From positions 124,001 to 188,000 of the forward strand of contig NZ_JACHJN010000014.1 in the NCBI RefSeq assembly GCF_014203665.1: a DNA stretch of 64,000 nucleotides. Direction: 5' to 3'. Under the pieces are notes generated by a model. It was not told where the DNA came from. It searched no databases and saw only the letters and a list, made by a program, of their open reading frames with translations. Made by a program: the position numbers and the translations under genes. This stretch comes from Saccharothrix tamanrassetensis (GTDB lineage: Bacteria; Actinomycetota; Actinomycetes; Mycobacteriales; Pseudonocardiaceae). This document shows positions 24,660 to 32,944 of the stretch, one piece after another (position 1 is the stretch's first letter; every line of letters starts with the position of its first letter).

Positions 24660-25352
24660 TCACCGGGCCGGCGCTGCGCTCCTGGGCCGCCACCGGGTGT
24701 AGCCCGCGCGCTCGGCTTCGGCGGCGGAGCGGAAGGTGACGTCGCCCTTCATGCGCTTGAAGTAGGGCGAGTCCGGGGTGTGGAAGATCATCGACTTGGT
24801 GCTGCCCTTGACCGCGAACTCGGGCCGGCGACCCGCCTCGGGCTGCTCGTCGCCCTCGGGTTGCTGCGCGCGGTCGGCGTGCGGGGCGTGGTCGAGCTTG
24901 GACTGAGCCGCCCTGGGCCGGACGGCCTGGGACCGGGACTGGCGGGATCGGGCGGGATCGTCCTCCGCAGGATGGGCTTGCCGGGCGGGCTCGGCAGTCT
25001 GGGCACTCTCCGGCTGGGCACTCTGCGGCTCGGCAGCCTGCTCCTCGGGCTGTTGCCCGGCAGGCTGCCGCTCAGGCGACTGCTCCCCGGACGACTGTTC
25101 TGCGGACGACTGCTGCTCGGACGACTGCTGTTCAGGCGATCGCTCCTCGGACGAGTGTTCCGCGCCCGACTGCTCCTCGGGCTGTTCCGGGATGACCACC
25201 GCCCCCGCAGGCAGGGCGGGGCGCAGGACCGGGTGGGCGAGTTCGGCGCGCAGGCCGCGGATGGTGGCGCGCAGCGGCAGCCACGTGAGCAGCGCACCCG
25301 CGAAGAACGCGAACGCGCACAGGACGGACATCTGGGCGAACAACCAGAACAC
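24660..25352 (-). CDS. membrane protein with low-complexity linker and sunset domain
   Basis: A 230-residue protein. The N-terminus is one transmembrane helix (VLCAFAFFAGALLTWLPL). Residues 55-130 are Glu/Gln/Ser-rich with a five-residue period (EEQSG-AEHSS-EERSP-EQQSS). The C-terminal 45 residues (FAVKGSTKSMIFHTPDSPYF ... AAEAERAGYTRWR) match the short sunset domain found in actinobacteria. GTG 25352 has AGGAG 5 nt upstream; GTG 25358 is less well placed. Function unknown; the domain probably faces the cytoplasm or wall, anchored by the helix. Confidence 0.8.
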   Translation of the reverse strand: MFWLFAQMSVLCAFAFFAGALLTWLPLRATIRGLRAELAHPVLRPALPAGAVVIPEQPEEQSGAEHSSEERSPEQQSSEQQSSAEQSSGEQSPERQPAGQQPEEQAAEPQSAQPESAQTAEPARQAHPAEDDPARSRQSRSQAVRPRAAQSKLDHAPHADRAQQPEGDEQPEAGRRPEFAVKGSTKSMIFHTPDSPYFKRMKGDVTFRSAAEAERAGYTRWRPRSAAPAR

Positions 25353-25364
25353 TGCCACTCCTAG

Positions 25365-26235
25365 CTAATCAGGACGTCGACCTGGCGGGCAGCCGGGTTC
25401 GAGCTTTCCGGTCCGGCGTCGAGCGTGACCGTCGTCCGGATCGGATCGGGTCGGGCCGGTGCCCACCGCCACCGCGTGGTCGGTCACGCCTGTCCGGTCC
25501 AGTGCTCGGCGCAACGCGGCGGCGAGGTTCTCCCCGGCCGGGCGCGCGCGAAAACCCCTGATCCCGCGAGCAGAGCGGGGACGAGGAGGGCGCCGACCAG
25601 CCACGCTCGCCACTCTCGGGATCTCAGCACCGGGCGTTCGTACCCGAAGTGCCGGTCCGGATTCCACCGGCGCCGGCCGTACACGCAGGCCGGCGCCCGG
25701 CATTTCACCTGTCCAGGTGACACCGCTCGACCTCGCCGGGAATGCCGATCGCCGCAGCGACACAGCGGACCGCTCGCCAGAACACGGGGGACGGTCGACC
25801 GCGCCCGCCGGGTCCGGACACGACTCCCGAAGCCGTGCGAAGCCCAGAGCCGTACGAATCGCAGCGCCTTGCGCAACCGGGGCCGCGAAACTCAGGGCCT
25901 GCGAACGCCGTCCCGCCCGGCGCGGTAGGGTGTGGACTCCATGCCAGGGCGGGCGGAATTCCGCAGACCGTTCGAGCGCAGCACGAATCACGCGATCGCG
26001 ACCGCGTTGGTCGGATCGCCAAGGCGTAGCGCCCCGGTGGGACCAGGTCGACACCAGCCCGACCCGCGTCGCCATCAGCAGGACCCAGGTCGGTGCGATC
26101 CGGGTCGGCGCGATCCGCGACACGGCCGAGCCGATCCACGGCGATGTCAAGCCGACTCACGTCGACGTCAGCCCGGCTCATCCTCGACGGATGAGGCCCG
26201 CGCTCTCCTGATCACTCCGAACAGCCGGAGCCTGC
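25365..26235. other. 870 bp without a convincing gene
   Basis: All long frames here have biased, Arg/Ser/Pro-rich translations typical of non-coding GC-rich DNA. One fragment on the minus strand (about 25484-25690) encodes a plausible membrane segment (WLVGALLVPALLAGSGVFAR). A better-looking continuation (ENLAAALRRALDRTGVTD) is in another frame, so a decayed small membrane-protein gene is possible. The right third holds 15-bp-period repeats. Confidence 0.5.
26068..26172. repeat. 15-bp-period degenerate repeat
   Basis: Two near-identical 15-mers lie in tandem (GGTCGGTGCGATCCG 26088-26102 and GGTCGGCGCGATCCG 26103-26117). They are flanked by more diverged units with the same spacing up to about 26172. 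No translation of it looks like a protein. Confidence 0.6.
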
Positions 26236-26240
26236 TCACT

Positions 26241-26891
26241 TCAAGCGGCCTGTGACAACACCCCCGTCCGACACCCGCACCGGCTGCACACCGGGTGCGC
26301 GGGCACCTGCACGATTTCCGCCAGCAGCCTGCGCGAGTCCTCGAACGTCGGCGGACGCTGACCGGGGACGAGCAGGCCGTCCAGCGCCTCCTGCCACCGC
26401 CGGGCCCTGGCCCGGGACCGCTCCACCGGATCGCGCAGCCGCGCCCGCACCTGCTCCCGGGACTGCTCCTGGGCCTGCCGCCCGGCCTCGCCCAGCGGCC
26501 GGCGCGGCCGGGGCCGGGTGAGCCGGGCGTTGCGGCGGTTGACCCGCCACCACTGGCCCAGGGTCATGCCGGCGACCGGGGGGCGCGCCCGTCGCGCGCC
26601 CCCCTGCCACCACGACCGGAGCCGCGCACGGAGGAAGTCGTGCGCAACCTGGTCGCGGTTCCTGGGGCTGCCCTGCCTGCTCCCGTCCGGCTTGTTGTCC
26701 ACGGCCGCCAGCAGGGCATCGACGCTCCAGCCCTCGGCGAACCACGGCCCGACGACCGCGCGCACTCCGGCGCGGTCGGCATCGGACCAGTTCGCCCGCA
26801 GGCAGAGCGCCTCGACGGCCGTGTCGATCTCCAGGTCGGTCTCGGGGATGACACGGCCGGGCCACTGCCGGGGATCAAGCTGTACGCGCAT
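26241..26891 (-). CDS. hypothetical actinobacterial protein with C-terminal Cys cluster
   Basis: A 216-residue basic protein. Residues 15-75 are a folded helical region (TAVEALCLRANWSDADRAGV, VGPWFAEGWSVDALLAAVDN). The middle is Arg-rich, and the end carries HPVCSRCGCRTG, a possible metal site. The GW..DALL pattern recalls helical segments of plasmid-type replication or helicase accessory proteins in actinomycetes, but this is weak. ATG 26891 has GGGAG 8 nt upstream. It is divergent from the ArsR gene, whose palindromic promoter lies 80 bp away. Confidence 0.7.
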   Translation of the reverse strand: MRVQLDPRQWPGRVIPETDLEIDTAVEALCLRANWSDADRAGVRAVVGPWFAEGWSVDALLAAVDNKPDGSRQGSPRNRDQVAHDFLRARLRSWWQGGARRARPPVAGMTLGQWWRVNRRNARLTRPRPRRPLGEAGRQAQEQSREQVRARLRDPVERSRARARRWQEALDGLLVPGQRPPTFEDSRRLLAEIVQVPAHPVCSRCGCRTGVLSQAA

Positions 26892-26972
26892 CCCTAGCTC
26901 CCTTCCGAACGCGTACCGAACACCTGTTCGACATGGTGCCACGGGGGTACGACAATTCCCGAGCGACAAGGC

Positions 26973-27000
26973 TTGACTTATATAAGCTGAGCCTTAAAAG
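26973..27000 (+). promoter_or_regulatory. arsR promoter with palindromic operator; leaderless start
   Basis: TTGACT (26973-26978), 16-nt spacer, TAAAAG (26995-27000). The perfect palindrome CTTATATAAG (26977-26986) sits inside the spacer and is unusually AT-rich for this genome. ATG 27009 falls where transcription should begin, and there is no SD. ArsR autorepression at this palindrome is likely. Confidence 0.65.
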
Positions 27001-27008
27001 TGCTGGTC

Positions 27009-27299
27009 ATGCACGTATTCGAGGTTCTCGGCGACCCAGTGCGACGCCGCATCCTGGAGCTGCTCGCGGACGGCGAGCAGACCTCCGGCGACCTCACGGC
27101 GGTGATCCGGGGCGAGTTCGGGATCTCCCAGCCGGCCGTCTCCCAGCACCTGCGGGTGCTCCGGGAGAACGGCTTCGCCCGCGTCCACCCGGAAGGCGCC
27201 CGGCGGCTGTACGCGGTGGACGAGCAGGGCCTGCGCGAGGTGGACGAGTGGCTGGAGGGGTTTCGAAGGCACGCGAAGTGGCAACCCCGCACGCCATGA
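27009..27299 (+). CDS. ArsR-family winged-helix regulator
   Basis: A 96-residue ArsR/SmtB-fold regulator: EVLGDPVRRRILELLADGEQ, recognition helix FGISQPAVSQHLRVLRENG, then the wing RRLYAVDEQGLREVDEWL. None of the metal-binding Cys positions of ArsR/CadC is present, so it is of the non-metal type often linked to SRPBCC or small stress genes. ATG 27009 is preferred to GTG 27000 because transcription probably starts there. Its stop overlaps the DUF3140 start (ATGA), so the two are coupled. Confidence 0.88.
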   Translation: MHVFEVLGDPVRRRILELLADGEQTSGDLTAVIRGEFGISQPAVSQHLRVLRENGFARVHPEGARRLYAVDEQGLREVDEWLEGFRRHAKWQPRTP

Positions 27300-27616
27300 C
27301 CGACACCCTCTGGGATGAGTTCCACCGCGTGGTCAACATGACCTCGCACGAGCTGGAGGACTGGCTGCGCACCCGCTCGGCGGACGAGGAGTCGGAGGAG
27401 CTGCCGGACCAGTCGGGCACGCCGACCGGCCAAGAGGTGCTGAGGGTCCTGCGGAAACGCCGGACCGACCTGACCACCGAGGACGTGCGGGTGATGCGGA
27501 AGGTGGTGGACAAGGTGCACGCCCAGCGCCGCGACGACCTGGAGCCGACCGCCGGCGAGGCCCACTGGCGGCACCGCCTGATGTCCATCGGCCACGACCC
27601 GTTGAAGCCCGCCTGA
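27296..27616 (+). CDS. DUF3140 protein coupled to ArsR
   Basis: A 106-residue protein with the DUF3140 pattern (LWDEFHRVVNMTSHELEDWL near the start; VLRVLRKRRTDLTTEDVRVM; WRHRLMSIGHDP at the end). It is all-helical and charged. The ATG overlaps the ArsR stop by 4 nt, so the ArsR protein probably regulates its own operon including this gene. The function of DUF3140 is unknown. A GC-rich hairpin follows 33 bp downstream. Confidence 0.88.
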   Translation: MTDTLWDEFHRVVNMTSHELEDWLRTRSADEESEELPDQSGTPTGQEVLRVLRKRRTDLTTEDVRVMRKVVDKVHAQRRDDLEPTAGEAHWRHRLMSIGHDPLKPA

Positions 27617-27648
27617 CCCGAGCCGACCGGACTCCGGCATCACCGCAC

Positions 27649-27673
27649 CGCCCGGCCCAGGAGTGGCCGGGCG
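27649..27673 (+). terminator. hairpin after DUF3140
   Basis: CGCCCGGCC (27649-27657) pairs with GGCCGGGCG (27665-27673) across a 7-nt loop, followed by TATTC. It is a likely terminator for the arsR operon. Confidence 0.6.
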
Positions 27674-27751
27674 TATTCGCGTGCGCGGGAACGGCCCCCG
27701 GACCTCTCGGCCGCTCTCGCACCACGCACGGCTACCACTGGACGGCGCCCG

Positions 27752-27790
27752 CGGACGGCTACCGGCGGACGGTCACCGGCGGACGGCCGG
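27752..27790. repeat. 14-bp tandem repeat overlapping the ndh stop
   Basis: CGGACGGCTACCGG (27752-27765), CGGACGGTCACCGG (27766-27779) and a partial third copy. The NDH-2 stop codon lies inside the second unit, so repeat growth could move or remove the C-terminus. Confidence 0.6.
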
Positions 27791-29080
27791 GGCGGCGTCC
27801 ACCCGGTCCGCGTCGGCCAGCCGCACGCCGGCCGCCGGGACCAGGCCGAACTGCACGACCTGGCGGCGGGCGAGCAGTTCGGTCAGCCAGTCGGCCGCCA
27901 CCCGCACCCGGTTGCCCGGCATCGCCAGCAGGTGGTAGCCGCGGGCCACGATCTTCGCGGGCCAGCCGGTCAGCGGCACGTGCAGCGGGTTGGCCACCGC
28001 CTGCCCGCCGCCCAGGTCCACCACGAACCCGAGGTCGCAGTGCCGGTACGGCCGGGACTGGCCGTGGCCGAGGGACGCCGCGACGTTGCGGGCGGCCAGC
28101 TTGCCCTGCCGTTCCGCGTGCTGCGCGGTCATCGGGGTCGGCTTGCCGCCGTTGTAGACGTCCGGCACCGCGGCGACGTCGCCCGCCGCGAACACGTGCG
28201 GGTGGCCGGGCACGGTGAGGTCCTCCCCCACCACCAGCCGGCCCTTCTCGGTCGGCAGGTCCACCGACTCGACCAACGGGTCCGGCCGCACACCCACGCA
28301 CCACACCACGGTCCGGGTCGGGATCTCGGTGCCGTCGGTGAGCTTCGCGCAGGTCGCGGTGACCTCGCTGACGCTGGTCTCCAGCCGCACGTCCACGCCA
28401 CGCGAGCGGAGCACCTTCAGGGCCGGCTCGGACATCCGCTCGTCCAGCCCCGGCAGCACGCGCGGGGCCAGGTCGACCAGCACCCAGTGGATCGGCGGCA
28501 GACCACGCCGCCCGCGCCGCGCCGCCTCTGCCAGCTGCTGGCCCTGAGCGACCAGCTCGGTGCCCGTGTAGCCGGCGCCGACCACGACGAACGTGGTGCG
28601 CGCCGCCTTCTCGGCCGGGTCGTCGGACTGCTCGGCGAGTTCGATCTGGCGCAGCACGTGGTCGCGCAGGTACACCGCCTCGGCCACCGACTTGAAGCCG
28701 AACGCGTGCTCGGCGACCCCCGGCACGGACATCAGCCTGGTCACGCTGCCCGAGGTGAGCACGATCCGGTCCCAGTCGAGCACCTGCTCGCGGCCTTCTA
28801 CGTCAATTGCCGTGCACGTGCGCGCGCTGAGGTCCACGCTGGTCGCATGTGCCTGCACGAGCCGGGTCCGGGGCAGCTTCGGCCGCAGCGGTACCGCGAC
28901 CCGGCGCGGGTCGAGCGTGCCGCCGGCCACCTCCGGCAGCAGCGGCACGTACAGCATGTAGTCGGTGGGGTTGACCGCGACCAGGTCCGCCGCGTCCGGC
29001 GGGAGAGCACTCTCCAGCCCGCGCAGGGCGTGGTAACCCGCGAATCCCGTGCCGACGACCAGCACCCTTGGCTTGCCCAT
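27773..29080 (-). CDS. ndh: type II NADH dehydrogenase (NDH-2)
   Basis: A 435-residue flavoprotein. The first dinucleotide fold (VLVVGTGFAGYHALRGLES) binds FAD, and the second (TTFVVVGAGYTGTELVAQGQ) binds NADH. The family end motif is present (HVFAAGDVAAVPD, then TPMTAQHAERQGKLAARN). It transfers electrons from NADH to menaquinone at the membrane without proton pumping. ATG 29080 has GGAGGTGG at 8 nt. The C-terminus lacks a clear membrane helix, so attachment may be peripheral. It is divergent from the HAD-GH65 operon across 59 bp holding GGGTAC and GGGTAG. Confidence 0.9.
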   Translation of the reverse strand: MGKPRVLVVGTGFAGYHALRGLESALPPDAADLVAVNPTDYMLYVPLLPEVAGGTLDPRRVAVPLRPKLPRTRLVQAHATSVDLSARTCTAIDVEGREQVLDWDRIVLTSGSVTRLMSVPGVAEHAFGFKSVAEAVYLRDHVLRQIELAEQSDDPAEKAARTTFVVVGAGYTGTELVAQGQQLAEAARRGRRGLPPIHWVLVDLAPRVLPGLDERMSEPALKVLRSRGVDVRLETSVSEVTATCAKLTDGTEIPTRTVVWCVGVRPDPLVESVDLPTEKGRLVVGEDLTVPGHPHVFAAGDVAAVPDVYNGGKPTPMTAQHAERQGKLAARNVAASLGHGQSRPYRHCDLGFVVDLGGGQAVANPLHVPLTGWPAKIVARGYHLLAMPGNRVRVAADWLTELLARRQVVQFGLVPAAGVRLADADRVDAAPAVRR

Positions 29081-29139
29081 GGCGCGACCACCTCCAGGCC
29101 GACCGGGTACCCCACGACGGGAACGGGTAGACACGGACC

Positions 29140-29853
29140 ATGAAACTCGGGTTGCCGGACGGGATCACCGCCTGCCTCTTCGACCTCGACGGGGTGCTCA
29201 CCAGCACCGCCGTCCTGCACCGCCGTGCGTGGCGGCGCACGTTCGACGACTTCCTGCGCCCGCGCGGCGAGCCGCTGTTCGCGGAGGAGGACTACATCAA
29301 GTACGTGGACGGCCGGCCGCGCTACGACGGCGTGCGGACGTTCCTGGCGTCGCGCGGCATCACGGTGCCCGAGGGCGCGCCGGACGACCCGCCGGACCGC
29401 GACACCGTGCACGGCATCGGCAACCGCAAGAACGAGCTGATCGATGCGATCATCCGCCAGGAGGGCGTGACGCCCTACGCGGGCACGGTGCGGTACCTGG
29501 AGGCCGCGCAGGGCCTGTTCCAGATCGGTGTGGTGACGTCGTCGGCGAACGCCGAACGGGTGCTGGAGGCGGCGGGCCTGGCGAAGTACATGCAGGCCAG
29601 GGTGGACGGTGTGGCGATCAGCCGGGACGGTCTGCGCGGCAAGCCCGCGCCGGACTCGTTCCTGGCCGGGGCGCGGCTGCTGGGCGTGGAGCCCGCGCGG
29701 GCCGCGGTGTTCGAGGACGCGCTGGCCGGTGTCCAGGCCGGCCGGGAGGGAGGTTTCGGTTACGTGGTGGGTGTGGACCGGGCGGGACAGGCGGAAGCGT
29801 TGCGGGAGAGCGGAGCGGACGTGGTGGTCGAGGACTTGGCGGAGCTCCTGTGA
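29140..29853 (+). CDS. beta-phosphoglucomutase-like HAD phosphatase/mutase
   Basis: A 237-residue HAD protein. Motif I is ACLFDLDGVLTSTAVLH (nucleophile and acid Asp), motif II is in GVVTSSANAERV, and GKPAPDSFLAGARLLG and VFEDALAGVQAGREGGF supply the Lys and acidic motifs. The cap type fits beta-phosphoglucomutase. It is coupled to a GH65 phosphorylase (GTGA overlap), the same pair as Rv3400-Rv3401 of M. tuberculosis. The phosphorylase releases beta-glucose 1-phosphate and this enzyme makes glucose 6-phosphate (family knowledge). GGGTAG at 29125-29130 may be a -10 element. Confidence 0.88.
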   Translation: MKLGLPDGITACLFDLDGVLTSTAVLHRRAWRRTFDDFLRPRGEPLFAEEDYIKYVDGRPRYDGVRTFLASRGITVPEGAPDDPPDRDTVHGIGNRKNELIDAIIRQEGVTPYAGTVRYLEAAQGLFQIGVVTSSANAERVLEAAGLAKYMQARVDGVAISRDGLRGKPAPDSFLAGARLLGVEPARAAVFEDALAGVQAGREGGFGYVVGVDRAGQAEALRESGADVVVEDLAELL

Positions 29854-32192
29854 CGGGGTACGACATCGAACCGTGGTCGCTGCGGTGGAGTGGTCTCTCG
29901 GTGGCCGAGCTGCGCCGAACCGAGTCGACGTTCGCGCTGGCCAACGGGCACATCGGGATGCGCGGCACGTTGGACGAGGGTGAGCCGCGCGGTCTGCCCG
30001 GCACGTACCTCAACGGGTTCTACGAGGAGCACTCGCTGCCCTACGGCGAGGGCGGCTACGGCTACCCGGAGGCCGGGCAGACGATCGTGAACGTCACCGA
30101 CGGCAAGGTGATCCGCCTGCTGGTGGAGGACGAGCCGCTGGACATGCGCTACGGCCGGGCGCACGAGCACGAGCGGGAACTGGACTTCCGCACCGGCACG
30201 CTGCGCCGGCGCACGGTGTGGGAGTCGCCCACCGGCAGGCGGATCACGGTCAGCAGTGAGCGGCTGGTGTCGTTCACCCAGCGGGCGGTCGCCGCGATCC
30301 ACTACGTCGTGGAACCCGAGGAGGACCTGCAACTGGTCGTGCAGTCCGACCTGCTGGCCAACGAGCCGATCGAGCACCGCGCCGGCGACCCGCGGGTGGC
30401 GGCCGCCCTGGACGCCCCGCTGATCGCCGAGTTCGCGTGGGCGGAGGGCACCCGCGCGGTGCTCGCGCACCACACCCGGCACTCCGGGCTGCGGATGGCC
30501 GCCGCGATGGACCACGAGCTGGTGCTCGGCGACGGCGTGCGGACCGGCATCCACGCCGAGGGCGACCTGGCCCGGTTCACCGTCGCGGTGGACGTGCCGG
30601 CGGGCAGCTCGCTGCGGCTGACCAAGTACCTGGGCTACGGGTGGTCGGCGCAGCGGTCCGTGCCGGCGCTGCGCGCACAGGTGGAAGCGGCGTTGGCGGG
30701 CGCCCGGCAGACCGGGTGGGAGGGGCTGCTGGCCGAGCAGAAGGCGTTCCTGGACGACTTCTGGGAGGTCGCGGACATCGAGGTGACCGGCGACGACGAG
30801 TTGCAGCAGGCGCTGCGGTTCGCGCTGTTCCACATCCTCCAGGCCGGGGCGCGCGGGGAGACCCGGGCGATCCCGGGCAAGGGCCTCACCGGGCCCGGCT
30901 ACGACGGCCACGCGTTCTGGGACACCGAGATGTTCGTGCTGCCGGTGCTGACCTACACCGTGCCGGACGCGGCGCGGGACGCCCTGCGCTGGCGTCACTC
31001 CACTCTGGACAAGGCCCTCGAACGTGCCCAGGTGCTGGGGCAAAAGGGTTCGGCGTTCCCGTGGCGGTCCATCAACGGCGCCGAGTGCTCGGCCTACTGG
31101 CCGGCCGGCACGGCCGCGTTCCACGTGTCCGGCGACGTCGCGCACGCCGTCGCGCAGTACATAGCGGCGACCGGCGACACGGAGTTCGACCGGGAGTGCG
31201 GCACGGAACTGCTGGTGCAGACCGCTCGACTGTGGATGTCGTTGGGGCACAACGACCCGCACGACGGTTTCCGCATCGACGGCGTCACCGGGCCCGACGA
31301 GTACACGGCCGTCGTCGACAACAACATCTACACCAACCTGATCGCGCAGAAGAACCTGCGGTCGGCAGCGGCGGCGTGCGAACGGAACCCGGACCGGGCG
31401 AAGGACCTGGCGGTTTCCCCGGACGAGGTCACCGCGTGGCAGGAGGCCGCGGAGCGGATGCGGATCCCGTACGACAAGCTGCTCGGGGTGCACGAGCAGG
31501 CCGAGGGCTTCACCGCGCACGCCGAGTGGGACTTCGACGGCACGAAACCCGACGAGTACCCGTTGCTGCTCACCAAGCCGTACTTCGACCTGTACCGCAA
31601 GCAGGTCATCAAGCAGGCGGACCTGGTGCTGGCCATGCACGTCCGGGGCGACGTGTTCAGCGCCGAGGAGAAGGCCGCGAACTTCGCCTACTACGAGGCG
31701 CGGACCGTGCGCGACTCCTCACTGTCCGCCGGCACCCAGTCCGTGCTGGCGGCCGAGGTGGGCGAACTCCGGCTGGCGTACGACTACCTGGCCGAGGCCG
31801 CGTTCACCGACCTGCACGACCTGCACAACAACGTCCACAACGGATTGCACATGGCGTCGTTGGCCGGCGCGTGGATCGGCGTGGTGGCCGGGTTCGGCGG
31901 GATGCGCGACCACAGCGGGCTGACGTTCGCGCCCCGGCTGGCACCGGGGTTGGACCGGATGGCGTTCCGGATGTCCTTCCAGGGCACCAGGTTGGCGGTC
32001 AGCATCACGCGGAACGAGGCCACCTACCGGATCGTCTCCGGCGATGCGCTGCACACCGCGCACCACGGCGAGCCGATCGTGGTCGAGCCGGGCAACCCCG
32101 TGACACTGCCCATTCCGGACCCGCCGACCCCACCGGAGATCCGCCAGCCCGCCAACCGCGTGCCACGCAGGCGCGTTCCGCCGGGCAGTTAG
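29850..32192 (+). CDS. GH65 disaccharide phosphorylase (trehalose/maltose/kojibiose type)
   Basis: A 780-residue GH65 protein with an N-terminal beta-sandwich (WSLRWSGLSVAELRRTESTF), (alpha/alpha)6 barrel and C-terminal beta sheets. The general-acid Glu is in GVTGPDEYTAVVDNN; FWDTEMFVLPVLTY and AFPWRSINGAECS are other family blocks; KQADLVLAMHV precedes the phosphate site. GTG 29850 overlaps the HAD stop. The HAD partner suggests a phosphorylase producing beta-glucose 1-phosphate, but the disaccharide cannot be told from sequence. The Pro-rich last 25 residues look disordered. Confidence 0.9.
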   Translation: MTGYDIEPWSLRWSGLSVAELRRTESTFALANGHIGMRGTLDEGEPRGLPGTYLNGFYEEHSLPYGEGGYGYPEAGQTIVNVTDGKVIRLLVEDEPLDMRYGRAHEHERELDFRTGTLRRRTVWESPTGRRITVSSERLVSFTQRAVAAIHYVVEPEEDLQLVVQSDLLANEPIEHRAGDPRVAAALDAPLIAEFAWAEGTRAVLAHHTRHSGLRMAAAMDHELVLGDGVRTGIHAEGDLARFTVAVDVPAGSSLRLTKYLGYGWSAQRSVPALRAQVEAALAGARQTGWEGLLAEQKAFLDDFWEVADIEVTGDDELQQALRFALFHILQAGARGETRAIPGKGLTGPGYDGHAFWDTEMFVLPVLTYTVPDAARDALRWRHSTLDKALERAQVLGQKGSAFPWRSINGAECSAYWPAGTAAFHVSGDVAHAVAQYIAATGDTEFDRECGTELLVQTARLWMSLGHNDPHDGFRIDGVTGPDEYTAVVDNNIYTNLIAQKNLRSAAAACERNPDRAKDLAVSPDEVTAWQEAAERMRIPYDKLLGVHEQAEGFTAHAEWDFDGTKPDEYPLLLTKPYFDLYRKQVIKQADLVLAMHVRGDVFSAEEKAANFAYYEARTVRDSSLSAGTQSVLAAEVGELRLAYDYLAEAAFTDLHDLHNNVHNGLHMASLAGAWIGVVAGFGGMRDHSGLTFAPRLAPGLDRMAFRMSFQGTRLAVSITRNEATYRIVSGDALHTAHHGEPIVVEPGNPVTLPIPDPPTPPEIRQPANRVPRRRVPPGS

Positions 32193-32231
32193 CGCCGTGC
32201 GGGGGTCGGAAGATCCGATTCCGGTGCTGTC

Positions 32232-32282
32232 GACGGCAAGGTGTTCGTGCCCGTGTGGACGCGGCACGGACGCCTTGCCGTC
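32232..32282 (+). terminator. long hairpin after GH65
   Basis: GACGGCAAGG (32232-32241) pairs with CCTTGCCGTC (32273-32282), and GTGCC/GGCAC pair inside. It lies 40 nt after the GH65 stop and is a likely terminator. Confidence 0.65.
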
Positions 32283-32706
32283 GTTGGCACACGTCATTTC
32301 GTGCATGACTACTCACCGAAAAGGACATTCGTGGTCACCGGCTGACACGGCGCGGACACGTTGCGTTGAAAGGCTTCGAGTGCCCGGCCGGGGCTCCTGG
32401 GGGGAGTGGAGACCCGGCCGGGACTTCGCAGGCGGCCTAGGGGGGCGGTGGCCGCCTACGCCATCATCGTGCGGACGGGCACGCCCGTTACGCCGGTCAG
32501 CCGCCGAAGCGGATTCCGGCATGGGATCGACGGGGCGCTTGCGGGCACCCTTCGCCCGGTGACCGGCAACGTCCCGGTGCATCACCGGCCGGACGACCGC
32601 TCACCGGGGAAGTTTCCGCCCTTTTGCGGCTCCTACCGGCTGCCGGGTAACCCACACAGGTGAGATGGGCAGCGCGGCGACGATCCGCCGGACAGTATCC
32701 CGGAAC
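32283..32706. other. 424 bp with no gene seen
   Basis: Frames here are short, Arg/Gly/Pro-rich and lack ribosome-binding sites. Apart from the preceding hairpin I see no repeat, RNA motif or conserved element. Confidence 0.5.
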
Positions 32707-32859
32707 GTGAGTTCAACACCGATCTACGACGAGTTGGCAGCCACCTACCTCGCCGACGTCGACCTCGGCGGGTCGGCACGCCCCGAGCCCGCGGCCGACC
32801 TGCCCGCCGGCCCGTCCGCACCGGCCGACCCCCAGCCGGGCAAACGGGCGAAGGCCTGA
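32707..32859 (+). CDS. short conserved-looking protein (50 aa)
   Basis: The frame from GTG 32707 begins STPIYDELAATYLADVD and ends in a Pro/Ala-rich basic tail (PGKRAKA). The STPIYDEL opening resembles the start of many short actinomycete proteins of unknown role. GGAA lies just upstream, a weak SD. The start GTG and the N-terminal pattern are the main support. It is followed 85 bp later by the solute-binding lipoprotein. Confidence 0.45.
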   Translation: MSSTPIYDELAATYLADVDLGGSARPEPAADLPAGPSAPADPQPGKRAKA

Positions 32860-32944
32860 TCTTGACACCCCGTCCCGCGCCGGGGTAGGACGACCTGACG
32901 TCCGTTTGATGAGGCCGCCGCCTGTGTCGAAGGGTGCGAGCGGC

